From Pedobacter sp. PF22-3 (GTDB taxonomy: Bacteria > Bacteroidota > Bacteroidia > Sphingobacteriales > Sphingobacteriaceae): a stretch of DNA of 64,000 nucleotides. Of this stretch, positions 9,189-18,200 are shown piece by piece (position 1 is the first letter of the stretch; each line of letters starts with the position of its first letter). The position numbers and the translations under genes were made by a program. Where the stretch lies: positions 62,001 through 126,000 of the forward strand of contig NZ_JAPIVP010000013.1 of NCBI RefSeq assembly GCF_026239555.1. Direction: 5' to 3'. The notes beneath the pieces are model-generated. The model did no database searches. It was not told the DNA's origin and saw nothing but the letters and a program-made list of their open reading frames with translations.

Positions 9189-10343
9189 TTAGCTCTTTTG
9201 GTCTGCATAGGCAACATCGTAAAGATGATTGGGCTTTAAATAGATCACATTATTTTGAAAATCAAAAACTGTATTAAATCTTTTCAAAATATCGGTTCCA
9301 AGGTAATGAACGTTAATACCAGGCATAGGCTTGTTGTGTTCCATCACCTGACCCGGTACATTTTTCAGTTCAAAACGACCAATCTTCAAACTTTGAAGTT
9401 TTACCGTGGTTACCGGCACTTCATTACCCTTTACCCCATGCATCATTACTTTTTTGATCACTTCCATTTTTTCGGTTGGAAACTTCATTTCCCGCAACAG
9501 ATCATGATCAAGCATAGCGGTACGTTGGTAACCTAGATCAAAGAAAAACAGGCTTTTATTTTTGGTTCCGCTTTGCGAAATTTCACTTTCTATAAAAGGT
9601 TTATTTTTGATATAAGTGATCTTAAACCTGCTGTAATGTTTATCCTGTAAAATCTCCTTTGGCATGGCAGAATGCACCATCATTTTATTTTGATCATAAT
9701 CTAAGGCTACAATCATACCATCAAATATATCCCAGCCTAACAAACCATCGGTTTCATTTCCAGCTAATTCAATATCATAAATCTTGCTTTTATATGTATG
9801 GTTTCCAATTTTGACATCATAATCGGTATGGTAAAGACTGGGCTTTGATTTCACTTTTGTGGCCAGTGCAGCATTGGTAAGGTCGATATCATTTGCGCCG
9901 GAATCAAAATTCATGAATAGCGAATCTGTACCGTTGAAAACGATGGGTAAGAAATTCGTATTGTATTTGTTCACAAAAAAAGGTATCGAATCGTGAATTT
10001 CAGGCGATACTTTACTAAAGTTTTTGAGCACCGGGGCAGCGATTTGGGTAAGGCAAGAATCTTTCCCATTTAATAAAACAATAAATTCCTTTTTTTGCCC
10101 GGGACTGATGTTAAAAATAATCGAGTCGACATCTGTTTTGAATTTTATCCTTTTGGACTTTGTAAACTTACCTGTAGTAAAAATGTCGAGTTTCACTTTA
10201 GGATTAATATACCAGCGTGACATTGCGTTATGCTCTTCGTAAATTTTGGCCTGGCCAGCGCTTGCCTTTACCACTGGCAGTTTGTTTTGAGCGAAGACAG
10301 AAATGGGAAGCAAGAGCATTAAAACAGGCAATATTCGTTTCAT
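9189..10343 (-). CDS. Secreted retropepsin-like (aspartyl protease family) protein
   Basis: A 384-residue exported protein starting at ATG 10343, where a clean signal peptide (MKRILPVLMLL...VFAQ) begins. An upstream ATG at 10400 would add 19 residues that break the signal peptide. Two related halves resemble the retropepsin fold. The first has FDSGANDIDL, a D-S-G variant of the D-T-G-A active site, followed by ETDGLLGWDIF. The second has FFDLGYQRTAM, followed by VHYLGTDILKRF and FDFQNN. The D-L-G in the second half departs from the catalytic consensus, so activity is uncertain. Proteins of this kind are common in Bacteroidota exteriors and mostly uncharacterised. It stands alone. Confidence 0.7.
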   Translation of the reverse strand: MKRILPVLMLLLPISVFAQNKLPVVKASAGQAKIYEEHNAMSRWYINPKVKLDIFTTGKFTKSKRIKFKTDVDSIIFNISPGQKKEFIVLLNGKDSCLTQIAAPVLKNFSKVSPEIHDSIPFFVNKYNTNFLPIVFNGTDSLFMNFDSGANDIDLTNAALATKVKSKPSLYHTDYDVKIGNHTYKSKIYDIELAGNETDGLLGWDIFDGMIVALDYDQNKMMVHSAMPKEILQDKHYSRFKITYIKNKPFIESEISQSGTKNKSLFFFDLGYQRTAMLDHDLLREMKFPTEKMEVIKKVMMHGVKGNEVPVTTVKLQSLKIGRFELKNVPGQVMEHNKPMPGINVHYLGTDILKRFNTVFDFQNNVIYLKPNHLYDVAYADQKS

Positions 10344-10550
10344 GAGCGATAAATGGATTTTAGGTTTTAGACTTACAGTGAAATTATTGATGGCTGCCAC
10401 CGAAATTAAAGATAAAAATAATCGCTAAACTTTGTAATTTTCTATGCATTTAAGTTTAGAGCAGTTCAAATGATTAGCACCCTATATTTAAGTCGCGTTT
10501 AACCCCTTAACTTGTCGTTTTTGCACACGAGCATCTGTAAGCAACGGTAG

Positions 10551-10558
10551 TATCTTTG
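10551..10558 (+). promoter_or_regulatory. -7 box of the VOC gene promoter
   Basis: TATCTTTG matches the Bacteroidota consensus TAnnTTTG and lies 24 bases before the ATG at 10583, giving a short leader. The -33 element is not convincing: TTTTTG upstream is spaced too far. Confidence 0.45.
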
Positions 10559-10582
10559 GATAACTAAAATAAGAAAACAAAT

Positions 10583-10996
10583 ATGGCAACTCAAATTTTT
10601 GTAAACCTGGCTGTTAACGATCTTGACCGATCAATAGCATTTTTCACCAAACTCGGTTATACTTTTAATGCGCAATTTACCAACGAGAAAGCAACCTGTA
10701 TGATTATCAGCGATACGATTTACGTGATGCTGCTCACCAGAACCTTTTTCCAAACCTTTACCGAAAAAGAAATTATAGACGCCCACCAAGCTATTGAAAC
10801 TTCTATTGCCATATCTGTTGATACTAAAGAGGCGGTTAACGAAATGGTAGATAAAGCGGTAGCTGCCGGCGCTACCATACCTAATCCGGCTACTGATTAT
10901 GGATTTATGTACCAGCACAGTTTTGATGACCTTGATGGCCACCATTGGGAATATATGTGGATGGATCCGAAAGGTATCCCGGAACAGCTGGGGTAG
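10583..10996 (+). CDS. VOC-family (glyoxalase / bleomycin-resistance fold) protein
   Basis: A 137-residue cytoplasmic protein with the paired beta-alpha-beta-beta-beta modules of the vicinal oxygen chelate fold. The N-terminal IFVNLAVNDLDRSIAFFTKLGY is the typical first module. DLDGHHWEYMWMDP near the C-terminus carries the conserved acidic metal-ligand position of the second module. Members include glyoxalases, dioxygenases and antibiotic-binding proteins; nothing in the sequence fixes the substrate. It is a single gene with its own promoter box and terminator. Another, more distant VOC protein is at 47011-47367. Confidence 0.9.
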   Translation: MATQIFVNLAVNDLDRSIAFFTKLGYTFNAQFTNEKATCMIISDTIYVMLLTRTFFQTFTEKEIIDAHQAIETSIAISVDTKEAVNEMVDKAVAAGATIPNPATDYGFMYQHSFDDLDGHHWEYMWMDPKGIPEQLG

Positions 10997-11016
10997 TTTG
11001 GATGTCGTTTTAAGTA

Positions 11017-11052
11017 AAAAAGCAAGCAAGGGTTCTGCCTAGCTTGCTTTTT
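11017..11052 (+). terminator. Rho-independent terminator of the VOC gene
   Basis: AAAAAGCAAGC pairs with GCTTGCTTTTT across a 14-base loop, 20 bases after the stop codon. Because the arms carry A- and T-runs it can work in both directions. Confidence 0.75.
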
Positions 11053-11170
11053 GCTGCTGCAGATGCATAATGAGTATAAGTAACGAGATGACTCAAGTGC
11101 AGGCTACGGGGAGTAGATAATTTTACCAGGGTAATTGAAATTTTATGCCTAATGTAAGGGAAAATGGTAT

Positions 11171-11384
11171 TTAAGAGCACATATTCATTTCTACATTAAT
11201 GCTGGCACCGTGGCCATCAAACGACATCATATCAAATTTCCCATCTAAATAGGCTTCCTCGCCTTGATATTGTTCATTTGTATTCCTTTTTTTCATTCGG
11301 GCTTTCAGTATCAAATCCCACACCATCATCCTCAACGGTGATCCTAAAAATTATCACGATACTGGCCGCATTGCAATAAAACAT
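11171..11384 (-). pseudogene. Remnant of a histidine kinase ATPase domain (frameshifted)
   Basis: Two short minus-strand frames read in order as the C-terminus of a LytS/NarX-class kinase. The first (11384-11274) gives YCNAASIVII, a decayed N-box, and ITVEDDGVGFD, the G1 box. After a frameshift near 11275 the second (11275-11171) gives AYLDGKFDMMSFDGHGAS and a terminal INVEM strand, the usual last part of the domain. The segment between N-box and G1 box is shortened, the G2 region is lost, and no dimerisation domain or start codon remains. This is a relic, not a gene. A third frame (about 11480-11354) is open for some 40 codons without a start; I do not recognise it. Confidence 0.75.
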
Positions 11385-11465
11385 TTTTTGGGATCATTTG
11401 GCAGATATCTGAAATACCCTGTATCTAGGAGCTTGCGGCTTACCTCGGTTAAATCTGCCGATTTA

Positions 11466-12473
11466 TCATAATTCGCCCCTTATAAATGGGCTTACTTTGA
11501 TCTTGTCTACTTCGGATAAACCATTATAAAATTCTGTTAAGACAGCTTTAATATAAGATATTTTTACTACTCTTATGATTTTAGGAGCACCTTCCTTATC
11601 GCTTCCTCTCACCATAATTCCCAATAATTGCCCCTCAGAATTAAATACGCCCCCTCCGCTCATTCCACCGATCGCTTGCGCTTCTATAAAGAATTCGGCA
11701 CTCGCATTATAGGGGATATCTCCTTCGACATCGCCTGCAATCTTCAATTTTTGGATTGCTTCCGCTGCTTCTTTATCGGATAATATTTTTCCATAAGCTA
11801 CTGCTCCGTTAGGGTAGTTGATATCATCCCGAGGATAACCAACTGCAATGACTTTTTCGCCTGCCACAGCGGTATTCCATGTTTGGGTTGCTATTGTCCT
11901 ATGCTCAGGATCGTATAGTTGCAATGGTTCAGACGTTTTAACAAGTTCAGGGTATTTAGGAAAAGGACCTTGCGGAGTTCGTTGATTATCATTTATTCCT
12001 AGATAAAAATCTTCTGCCGGCAGTATGGTCGTATTAGTGGCACCGGAAGAAATATCAAAATGAATGAAGGGGAAATCTGCCACCAGTGTATTACCTAAAT
12101 CGATACCTCCATTAGTCGGAGGAAGTTGCGATGATTCAAAAATGCCCGTGTTTTCGGACGATAAGTCAAAGAATTTGGCGTTTCGGGAATTCCATCCGGA
12201 TATGTGATAAACATGGTTGGCGCTTATATAAAGTCCCAAACCATAATCGTTTTTTCTACTCCAAATTGTTTTTGATCCGTAGCCACGTCTTCCAACGCTT
12301 CCCCGTACCTTATTTAGCAGGTTAATCAGATTTTGATCATTTCCGTTCAAAATATCTTCAATCTTCGGAACGGTTTGCTCGCTTTTTGGAACAACTGGGT
12401 TATTTCGTTTACATGATTGGACGGCTATTCCAACACTTATTAATAAAACTGTCAATACTGTTTTTGCTTGCAT
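11466..12473 (-). CDS. Trypsin-like serine protease lipoprotein
   Basis: A 335-residue protein with a lipoprotein signal peptide (lipobox VQSC, Cys21). The catalytic serine lies in GGMSGGGVFNSEGQLLGIM, an S1/S7-type G-x-S-G-G motif. A plausible His is in ISANHVYHI and an Asp in FIHFDISSG. The order His, Asp, Ser and the spacing fit a chymotrypsin-fold protease similar to HtrA or V8-like enzymes, but no PDZ domain follows. It would sit at the periplasmic face of a membrane. It lies in a decayed tract between the kinase relic and an orphan small gene, with no partner genes, so its role is unknown. Confidence 0.8.
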   Translation of the reverse strand: MQAKTVLTVLLISVGIAVQSCKRNNPVVPKSEQTVPKIEDILNGNDQNLINLLNKVRGSVGRRGYGSKTIWSRKNDYGLGLYISANHVYHISGWNSRNAKFFDLSSENTGIFESSQLPPTNGGIDLGNTLVADFPFIHFDISSGATNTTILPAEDFYLGINDNQRTPQGPFPKYPELVKTSEPLQLYDPEHRTIATQTWNTAVAGEKVIAVGYPRDDINYPNGAVAYGKILSDKEAAEAIQKLKIAGDVEGDIPYNASAEFFIEAQAIGGMSGGGVFNSEGQLLGIMVRGSDKEGAPKIIRVVKISYIKAVLTEFYNGLSEVDKIKVSPFIRGEL

Positions 12474-12665
12474 ATTATATTGAGCTTAGATAATAGTATT
12501 TAATATTTTAAGTTAACTCCCGCTAATCGGGCATTTGGTGTCTGTCACTACTATGAAATAATTAATTTTTTAAAACTTATTTGTCGCACATGAAGAAAGT
12601 AGCTTTGACAACATCCTCCCGGCCGCTATTTATACGATTAAATTGTTGAAAACGCTACATTGAAC

Positions 12666-12875
12666 TCAGCCTTTTTTGTTTCGTCCGAGCCGGTAAGGAA
12701 ATAACATCCAAACTCCGAATCCGACAATAAAAGCTGGCAGGGGATTTTTCATAGTGCTATCCGCCAGAAATGCTCCGGTAGCAATAATGCAAGTCAGGAA
12801 AAATAAGATCAGATTTTTAATGATAATCAAATTTAAGGTTTTCAATAGTTGATAAACCTGCATGGTTGTAGTCAA
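12666..12875 (-). CDS. Small membrane protein, hypothetical
   Basis: A 69-residue protein with two hydrophobic segments (about residues 17-37 and 45-60) and a basic C-terminus (RLGRNKKG), giving a likely hairpin topology with inside-positive ends. I do not recognise a family. It begins 11 bases after the stop of an open fragment that lacks a start codon (12887-13042), so it looks like the second gene of a broken operon. Confidence 0.5.
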   Translation of the reverse strand: MTTTMQVYQLLKTLNLIIIKNLILFFLTCIIATGAFLADSTMKNPLPAFIVGFGVWMLFPYRLGRNKKG

Positions 12876-12886
12876 TTCGTCCGTTC

Positions 12887-13042
12887 CTAATATTTGAGTT
12901 CATCGGCACTAAAGAGATGAAACTTTGAATCAAGGTTGCTAATGGCCAATCTATAGCTGTCCAATTCTGAATTGATCAGTTTTTTAACAAACTGATCTTT
13001 GACTAAGAACTCCCGCTTGTTTTCGGGATGCCGCCGGAAGTC
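12887..13042 (-). pseudogene. Orphan C-terminal coding fragment, no start codon
   Basis: After an in-frame TAG at 13043, 51 codons are open to a TAG at 12887. The product has a protein-like composition (FLVKDQFVKKLINSEL, then DSYRLAISNLDSKFHLF) and is probably helical and charged, but no ATG, GTG or TTG is well placed. It is most simply the tail of a gene whose 5' part was lost. I do not recognise the family. Confidence 0.4.
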
Positions 13043-13177
13043 CTAAATGGCGGGATTTTCTTTGTTAAATATTTGTAAAAGTCATACGTTAAATTCGACA
13101 GTTTTTCCTGTAAAACTTAACATGATTTGGCTATTGAAAAGACAAGTTGGAGCAAGAAACTTCCCATTATGGAAATA

Positions 13178-13212
13178 AAAAACCCCATTCTATCCCTACA
13201 AATGAGGTTTTT
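13178..13212. terminator. Bidirectional hairpin terminator
   Basis: AAAAACCCCATT at 13178-13189 pairs with AATGAGGTTTTT at 13201-13212 with one mismatch and an 11-base loop. Both strands end in a T-run. The stretch 13213-13494 around it holds no gene that I can see. Confidence 0.6.
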
Positions 13213-13494
13213 ATGTGATTTTCAGACTTAAAAATCTTTGTTCCCTAACTGGGCAATTCTCGAACCAAATTATGGCCTCACTATCGAAATTAGCTTCTCT
13301 TGGTGATAACCAGATTCAATTAAAATTAATATTGAAACTTTGTTAGTATGTCAATTGTTTCCCCCAAGATACATTGTTAGGTATAATAATCCTGGTTTCG
13401 TTTGGGGAAATAATTCACTACATAAGTATAACTTAATATTGAAATCTGTTTTTTAGTGCCTATTCACAGGGTGAAACCAAATTTAAATTTATTA

Positions 13495-13947
13495 TCATTG
13501 TTCTACTACGTCATCGGCGTAATCTCCGAATGATGTGATTTTGAATACTGGAAAGACAGTTATAATATCGCCAGGTTCTACCAGAAAAAGATTAAATTTT
13601 CTATTGAAATAGGTGTCGTTTTTTTTGATGATGTCTATTAATGTTTCAAGGTTTACAAAGCGGATCTTTCGTAAAGTTTTCCTGGTTATCGTGTAAATTT
13701 TTTGATTCACATTTCCAGATTCCGGATTGGTATTATGATAAAAATGTAGGTATCCTGGCTTGCAATTACAGGGTATGGTAAAAGAGTAAGCGGTGTCAAG
13801 CCTCCTGGTCTTGATGGTAACATACCTGGTCATGTTAGACTTTGTGTATTTTTCACTTTTTAGGAGAAAATATATATTCTCTTTCTCTTGTCCATCTGCT
13901 ATAAAGTGAGTTGAAAATATGATTATTAGAATGATTAAGTATTTCAT
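13495..13947 (-). CDS. Hypothetical exported protein
   Basis: A 150-residue protein with a signal peptide of about 19 residues (MKYLIILIIIFSTHFIADGQ). The mature part is mixed beta/alpha, with a Cys-x-Cys pair in TIPCNCKPGY and no motif that I recognise. Codon use is AT-rich compared with the housekeeping genes of the window. It starts 6 bases after the stop of another orphan C-terminal fragment (13954-14148), so it may be the immunity or accessory partner of a lost larger gene; this is inference from position only. Confidence 0.55.
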   Translation of the reverse strand: MKYLIILIIIFSTHFIADGQEKENIYFLLKSEKYTKSNMTRYVTIKTRRLDTAYSFTIPCNCKPGYLHFYHNTNPESGNVNQKIYTITRKTLRKIRFVNLETLIDIIKKNDTYFNRKFNLFLVEPGDIITVFPVFKITSFGDYADDVVEQ

Positions 13948-13953
13948 GGTATA

Positions 13954-14148
13954 TCAATTATTACATTCGTTAGTTGTACCTTGGTTTATTAAATTTATTT
14001 TTAAACTCTGGCTGAGATCGGTTTCACCAGTCAATTCCTTAAATTTCTGGTAGGCTTCAGTGTCTCTAAGACCTATCCAAGCCAGTGCTTTATAATTATC
14101 TAAATTGACATAATTATCATTTTTAATATCAGGGGTATTTCGTTCTAA
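13954..14148 (-). pseudogene. Orphan C-terminal fragment next to a recombination scar
   Basis: A 64-codon minus-strand frame open from just after a TGA at 14149 to a TGA at 13954, without a start codon. It reads convincingly as protein (NVN-free paraphrase: a LDNYKALAWIGLRDTEAY segment followed by a FKELTGETDLSQSL segment). The frame ends abruptly at 14149, five bases from where an unrelated plus-strand fragment begins. It probably encoded the tail of a larger protein whose gene was removed by recombination. Family not recognised. Confidence 0.45.
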
Positions 14149-14155
14149 TCACTAA

Positions 14156-14254
14156 ACACGAGTGCTGCTGCTTGCAGGAGATATTGACGGTTCAGACTAT
14201 AAAACAATCAAGGTAGAAGCCGAAATATATTTGATTAACAGTAATTATGCGTGA
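14156..14254 (+). pseudogene. Orphan C-terminal fragment, plus strand
   Basis: A 32-codon plus-strand frame without start, ending at TGA 14252-14254. It includes VLLLAGDIDGSDYKTIKVEA and then a short beta-like tail. It abuts the oppositely oriented fragment ending at 14149, and the two together mark a junction between unrelated sequences 40-50 bases before a tRNA gene. Too short to assign. Confidence 0.3.
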
Positions 14255-14262
14255 AAAAAGAA

Positions 14263-14293
14263 AGGGCAAACGAGAATTTCTTCTGTTTGCCCT
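14263..14293 (-). terminator. Terminator of tRNA-Asn copy 1
   Basis: A perfect 9-bp stem (AGGGCAAAC with GTTTGCCCT) and 13-base loop directly follow the tRNA on the minus strand, succeeded by TTTCTTTTTT. Confidence 0.8.
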
Positions 14294-14296
14294 CTA

Positions 14297-14373
14297 TGGC
14301 TCCCTCTGCTGGGCTCGAACCAGCGACCCTCTGATTAACAGTCAGATGCTCTAACCAGCTGAGCTAAGAAGGA
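14297..14373 (-). tRNA. tRNA-Asn (anticodon GTT), copy 1, CCA encoded
   Basis: The minus strand folds as a full cloverleaf. The acceptor stem is TCCTTCT with AGAGGGA. The D-arm has AGCTCAGCTGGTTAGAGC, the anticodon loop is CTGTTAA (anticodon GTT), and the T-arm contains GGTTCGAGCC. The discriminator G at 14300 is followed by CCA at 14299-14297, so the CCA tail is encoded. The 74-base body is identical to the tRNA at 22537-22610, and about 100 bases of upstream sequence are also similar between the two. The 14374-14790 stretch upstream holds this shared flank and no gene. Confidence 0.95.
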
Positions 14374-14790
14374 GTACTGGTCGTTTCCTAAAACGAGGTT
14401 TATTTATACTTTGCAATTAAATAGCCTTGTTCGTTTTGGGAGTGCAATATTAGTGCTTTTAAACTATTTATGCAAATAAAAAATTAAATTATTAAAACAC
14501 AATAATAATTAACCAGTTAACAAAGATCGCTCTAAAATAATTTCATCATGCATGGTTGAAATAGATATTGATGACGCTAACGTATTATTCTTTCCAATAA
14601 AATAACTGAAGAATTACATTAGTTATACCTCAACAACCAAGATTTATCATATCCTTTTAACCACAGACAACCCAGAGTAAATACACAGGGAATATGGTGG
14701 TCGTAATTCAACGGTAATCTGCATCATCAGCGGAGAGCCAAAGCCAGGATTCCGACACAGATTTAAGCAGTAAACTAATCATTATAAAAT

Positions 14791-14812
14791 CGGCCGGCGA
14801 AAACACCGGCCG
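14791..14812 (-). terminator. Terminator-like hairpin after the 52-residue lipoprotein
   Basis: CGGCCGG pairs with CCGGCCG across an 8-base loop, 10 bases past the stop codon; the minus strand continues ATTTTATAAT. The T-run is weak. Confidence 0.5.
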
Positions 14813-14821
14813 ATAGAAACT

Positions 14822-14980
14822 CTATCGGTAATGTCCCGGCACCCAATGCCGATCACCATAAGGCCCAACAAAATAATAACCACGCACCCAATGTGCCCTT
14901 GGTACACGTGCACTTACCACGCAAGCACTAAAATTAACCGCCATAACCAACAAGAGCAATACATTTACAATCCTTTTCAT
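14822..14980 (-). CDS. Small YXWGXW-like lipoprotein (52 residues)
   Basis: An ATG at 14980 opens a 52-codon frame ending in TAG at 14822-14824. A signal peptide (MKRIVNVLLLLVMAVNF) precedes a Cys in FSAC at about residue 20, so it is a probable lipoprotein. The mature part has two copies of a HWVRGYY / HWVPGHY unit, similar to the YXWGXW repeats found in small Bacteroidota and proteobacterial surface lipoproteins. A hairpin follows the gene. The gene is short, but signal peptide, lipobox, repeat motif and terminator together make it credible. Function unknown. Confidence 0.65.
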   Translation of the reverse strand: MKRIVNVLLLLVMAVNFSACVVSARVPRAHWVRGYYFVGPYGDRHWVPGHYR

Positions 14981-15180
14981 AACCTAACCTTTTAAATTGA
15001 AAAATAAATTCAAGCGTTATACTGTGTATTTAATTTGGACGTGATGGGGATAGGAAAGGTTTAATTGGTTAATTCCCTACAACAATTATTAATTAAACCT
15101 ATTCGTGCATCCGTGGCCTACCAATAGAGTAGAATTACAGGTTGCGAATATCCCGGATAAAGTAATAGTTCTGTAGAACA

Positions 15181-15216
15181 AAAAACGGCCTGACTTTCTC
15201 GAAGTCAGACCGTTTT
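15181..15216 (-). terminator. Terminator of the Oar-like receptor gene
   Basis: A stem of about 15 bp (AAAACGG-CTGACTT pairing with AAGTCAG-CCGTTTT, one mismatch) closed by a short CTCG-containing loop, 22 bases after the stop codon and followed by T-runs on the minus strand. Confidence 0.85.
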
Positions 15217-15237
15217 AGGTATTTATTTAAAAAAAGA

Positions 15238-18200
15238 TTAGAAACTATATCTCAATCCCAATTGCATCTGATAACGTGAGGCAAAGAAATCTTTTGAATA
15301 AGAACTAACGCCAGCTTGACTAAAAGTATAAGTAGGATAAGTAGTAGGGCTTCCAGTTAATACTTTTCCTGCAGCATCTTTTGCTTGGGTTAAACCAATA
15401 CTCGCCATTGAGTTGTAGGTATTTGGCGAAAAGTATTGTACACCCCAATCTTTATTTAACAAATTAGTTAAGTTAACAATATCGTAAGTAAGCGTTAAAG
15501 TATGTTTTTTAGCTGCTGTACCGGTAACAAAAATATCTTGTGATAAACGGAAATCAGCCTGAACATTCCAAGGGGTACGTGCGCCATTACGTTCTGTAAA
15601 ATTGCCACGACGGGTGCTTAGGTATTTATCACCATTGACGTAGCTATCAAACGCTGCTGCCTGTGCAATTCCATCTGCTGTATTGGCAAAAAATTTCTGT
15701 GTTTCGCCAGCTGCCGGAATATACATTAAACTTACGGTTTGTCCGGTTCCATTGATTGTACTATTCACCAAACCCAATGAATAAGGAGAACCTGATTGAC
15801 CACTGAAGAACAACGAGAAGTTAGAGACATACTTACCGTTTTTAGCCCAATCTAACCTATAATTGATTGTAGAGATAATCCTGTTGCGGATATCGAAGTT
15901 AGAATAAGCCAAACCTGGGTTATTTGGACTTAAAGCCTGATTTAACTGCCAGTTAGATTCCATCGAGTTCCGGATACCGTTTGCAATATCTTTTGACTGA
16001 CCATAAGTATAAGCCACCATTACATCTAATCCAAACGGTAAAGATTTACTAATCTGTCCTGTTAAGGAATATTTATATCCTTGATCGGTATTTGATAATA
16101 AATAAGCATTTGTATACTTGTTATTAATCTTTCCATTTCCGTACGCTCCAGAAGTTGTACTATAAATGGGTTGTTGTTTTTGTGTATCATAAACCATGTA
16201 TTTTGGATTATCTACATAGTTAATTTGCTGGAAAGCAACATCCTTAATAACCTTGCTATAAATACCCTCTACAGTAAATTTCCAGTTATCCTGTGTTTTG
16301 AAATCAAAGGCCAGGTTACTTCTCCATGCTTTTGGCATTTTAAAATTGTTATCCACTAAATCTACTTGTGTTGCACCATTTGCATCGTTAATGTTTACGC
16401 CTTGTTTGGCGGCATATCCTGCTTCGCCATTCCCACCTAATGCATCTTTAATTGGATCGGTACCAGGTACTTGCGTCACAACCTTGTTTCCTGTTGCAGG
16501 TTTAAGATCATAAGAACCATAGTTTACACCATTATTGTAATATGCATAACCTAACCAGGCAAAAGGTACACGACTGGTAAATAAACCACTACCGCCACGT
16601 ACAATCAAACTTTGATCACCCAATGCATCGAAATTAAAGCCTAATCTTGGTGAAATCTGAACTTTATTTAAAAACTTATTATTAATGTTTGAAGGTTGGG
16701 TATAGGTATATGTTGTACCATAGTTAGGATCAACTGGTGAGTTCGTTGTTTTACTACTCAAAGTTGGCATGGTTGGTAAATCAGCCATATCGAAACGCAA
16801 ACCTAATGTCAGTTTAAATTTATCGCTCAAACGCATTTCATCCTGCCCATAAGCGCTATAAAGATTAACATTGAATTTAGCTGTCGGATTCGCAATAATA
16901 TTATCGCGGGTATTATCAGCATAATCAAAACTTGTGCGTACCCTTTTTGGCTTGTTGTTTAAGAAGTCATCAACACTATCATAAGCTACCCTACCGTTCC
17001 AGGCATTTACAAAACCATAATTGATTTTATAAAATTCATTGTGCGTACCCACCGTAAAATTATGTATGCCTTTGCTGAATGAATAGTTATCCGTTAGTTC
17101 AAAAGTATTTTGCTTCATATTAAAAATACTTGCTTCTCTATCTGTACCCAGGAAAATAGTACCACCATTAGAGCCAATTTCAATTTGTGGAATAGCAGGA
17201 TCAGAAAGAGGTGTGCGGAAATCGTGTACAGTTGAGTAACCTAAAATCAGGTTATTTGTGGCTGAATTTCCGAAACGGGTTTTCAGATCGGCAACGGTAG
17301 ACGATTGGTTGTTATTCTGTTTAAAATCGATACCGCCAAACCTGAAGTTAGACTGATCTCTTTCTAAGTTCGTGGCTTTCGAAACAATGGTATTGTTTCT
17401 GATGGTTAACTGGGTGCTTTCGCTGATATTCCAATCTAAACGGTTAAAAAATTTGTTAGATTGCGAATAAATATTATAATCTCCGAATGAACCCGCATCA
17501 ATACCATAAGCATTTTTCATGCGGTCAGAAATTTTCTGTGCGTCAGATAAGGTAAGTAATTTCATGTCAGACGATCCTGCACCTAAAATTACCGGATCCT
17601 GACGGCGGGTAATCTCCTCGTTGGTAAAGAAGAATAACTTATCTTTTATAATCGGGAAACCAACACGGAAACCGGTTTGATAATCGTGAAAGGCAGAAGG
17701 CTCTTTTGCATTATCGCCGATTTTATTTCTACCGATCAATGAAGCGTTACGGCCATAACCATAAACCGATCCTACTACCTCATTGGTACCACCACGCGTA
17801 ACAGCGTTAATACTACCACCTAAAAAGTTACCCACTTTAACATCGTAAGGAGAAAGTAGAACGGTAACATCCTGGATCGCATCAAGCGAAACCGGGTTGG
17901 TACGTGTACTGCTTCCCGGCATACCCGAACTTCCGCTCTGGCCACCCAATGAAGGACTAAAACCAATGGCATCATTATTAATCGCACCATCAATGGTTAC
18001 GTTATTGTACCTGAAGTTGGTACCGCCAAAGGTATTGTCTTTACTGCCTTGAGGCGTTACACGGGTAACATCCTGCAAGCTGCGGTTCATGGTAGGCAGG
18101 GTTTTAATCTGACCTTCTCCAATGCTAGTACCTGCACCAGATTTTGTTCCGCCCTTTTGGCCCTTAATACTTACATCGGCCAGTTGATTACCCTGCTCCT

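Noticed and set aside
10631..11029. 132-codon minus-strand frame
   Set aside because: Antisense to the VOC gene, whose plus-strand product is family-typical.
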